Below, piece by piece: positions 63,217 through 64,000 of a stretch of 64,000 nucleotides of DNA. This DNA is from Synoicihabitans lomoniglobus. Lineage in GTDB: Bacteria > Verrucomicrobiota > Verrucomicrobiia > Opitutales > Opitutaceae. The notes beneath the pieces are model-generated. The model was not told the DNA's origin and did not search any database. It saw nothing but the letters and a program-made list of their open reading frames with translations. The position numbers and the translations under genes were made by a program. Position 1 is the stretch's first letter, and every line of letters starts with the position of its first letter. The DNA lies in NCBI RefSeq assembly GCF_029023725.1, contig NZ_CP119075.1:4335501-4399500 (forward strand). The letters are read 5' to 3'.

Positions 63217-64000
63217 TTAAGCGGTCACCGCAGGGGCGTCGGCGAGGATGCGGTTGAGGAAAATGACGAGTTTGCGAGCGACGGCGATGTAGGCGACTTT
63301 AGCGGGTTTACCGGCTTGGCGAAGGCGTTGATAGTAAGGTTGCAGATACTCGTTGTGTTGGGCGGCGACGACGGCGGCCTGATACAGTGCTCGTCGAACG
63401 TGGGCGCGTCCGTGAGCGATATGTCGGTGGCCACGCATGGTGCCGGAGTCGTGGTTGATCGGGGCGAGTCCGCATAGCTTGGCGATTTGGCGGCGGTTGC
63501 ACTGGCCCAGTTCGGGCAACTCGGCGACCAGCATCCACGAGGTCTTTTCCGCGACCCCGCACACCAAGCAAAGGGCTTGCATGCGTGCGGCGATGGGCGC
63601 GGCGGCGGCGGTGTCGAGCAGTGCGCGCAATGCGCGTTCGGCTTTGGTAATATCGACGTCGATACGCTCGATGTGCTGTTGGCACAGGCGTTGGGCCGCA
63701 GCGTCGAGCTGCCGAGCTCGGCACTGCCACGCTTTGCGGTCTTCGACCAAGCTTGAGCGCACGACCAGTAAGTCACGCATCTTGCGCAACACCTTGTCGG
63801 GCATGATGGTGAGAGCGGGATTGAGGCACTTGCCATAACGCTCCAGGACCTCGGCGTCGACGGCGTCAGTCTTCTCCAAGCGTCCCACCGAACGGGCAAA
63901 ATCCCGCACATGGCGTGGGTTGATCACCGAGATGGGGATGTGTTGTTTGGTGGCCGCCTGCTGGAGCGCATGGTGGCAACGACCGGTGGCTTCACACACC
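63217..64000 (-). CDS. IS110-family transposase, N-terminus outside window
   Basis: The minus-strand frame runs to the right edge. At least 260 residues are visible: EATGRCHHALQQ, VINPRHVRDFARSVGRLEKTDAVDAEVL (part of the DEDD site), a coiled-coil middle, and the C-terminal transposase_20 domain with LCGLAPINHDSGTMRGHRHIAHGRAHVRRALYQ, which includes the conserved serine region. The start and first acidic residue lie beyond the window. IS110 elements use a bridge RNA; for the IS110 subgroup this would be upstream of the gene and so not visible. The 95 bases between araD and this stop would contain the element's end. Confidence 0.92.
   Translation of the reverse strand, partial: VCEATGRCHHALQQAATKQHIPISVINPRHVRDFARSVGRLEKTDAVDAEVLERYGKCLNPALTIMPDKVLRKMRDLLVVRSSLVEDRKAWQCRARQLDAAAQRLCQQHIERIDVDITKAERALRALLDTAAAAPIAARMQALCLVCGVAEKTSWMLVAELPELGQCNRRQIAKLCGLAPINHDSGTMRGHRHIAHGRAHVRRALYQAAVVAAQHNEYLQPYYQRLRQAGKPAKVAYIAVARKLVIFLNRILADAPAVTA

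Overview
The window is GC-rich chromosomal DNA from a Gram-negative heterotroph, most likely a verrucomicrobium of the Opitutaceae type. This rests on the combination of a PEP-CTERM protein, a two-partner-secretion type exoprotein, a GDSL/DUF1080 fusion, TonB-dependent uptake genes, several secreted carbohydrate-active enzymes and small conserved proteins I associate with that family. Taxonomy is inferred from gene content only; there is no rRNA or tRNA in the window.

Layout. 1-6.8 kb: a partial filamentous-haemagglutinin-like exoprotein (minus strand) divergent from a large hybrid sensor kinase and a coupled response regulator. 7.2-9.4 kb: a two-gene AAA-ATPase + RloB (AbiL/RloAB-type) defence cassette bracketed by inverted repeats. 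9.8-16.5 kb: a small membrane protein, an AIM24-family protein, and an overlapping operon of a TonB-dependent receptor, a LytS-type kinase and a LytTR regulator. 16.6-20.9 kb: a PEP-CTERM protein, small conserved genes, and an ECF sigma / putative anti-sigma / PDZ protein operon. 20.9-26.2 kb: a mobile-element graveyard with a REP-associated transposase and REP hairpins, a complete IS carrying a small AbrB-like ORF, a tyrosine recombinase, the 3' end of a group II intron, tandem repeats and a MITE-like element. 26.2-38.8 kb: housekeeping and secreted proteins, including two neighbouring S9 peptidase paralogs, one of which has lost its whole catalytic triad, and a second hybrid kinase. 39.3-46 kb: a complete TonB2-type energy-transduction operon (DUF3450, TtpC-like, ExbB, ExbD, TonB, TPR). 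46-47.2 kb: a SET-domain protein and a lipoprotein.

47.3-63.1 kb is a coherent locus for L-arabinofuranose-containing polymers. A seven-gene plus-strand run encodes a YtfQ-like sugar-binding protein, a GH51 arabinofuranosidase, two esterases and the ABC ATPase with two permeases. A LacI-type regulator follows on the opposite strand, then a second GH51 enzyme with araB, araA and araD. Together they would deesterify and debranch arabinan or feruloylated arabinoxylan, import arabinose, and convert it to xylulose-5-phosphate. A perfect palindrome precedes araA and a long inverted repeat separates araA from araD. The right edge holds a truncated IS110-family transposase.

The most interesting signals are the catalytically dead S9 paralog, the defence cassette inside inverted repeats, an IS whose AbrB-like ORF may be joined to the transposase by a -1 frameshift on an A8 run, and the receptor/kinase/regulator operon. 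Starts were re-chosen where the longest ORF began in unlikely sequence; reasons are given per gene.
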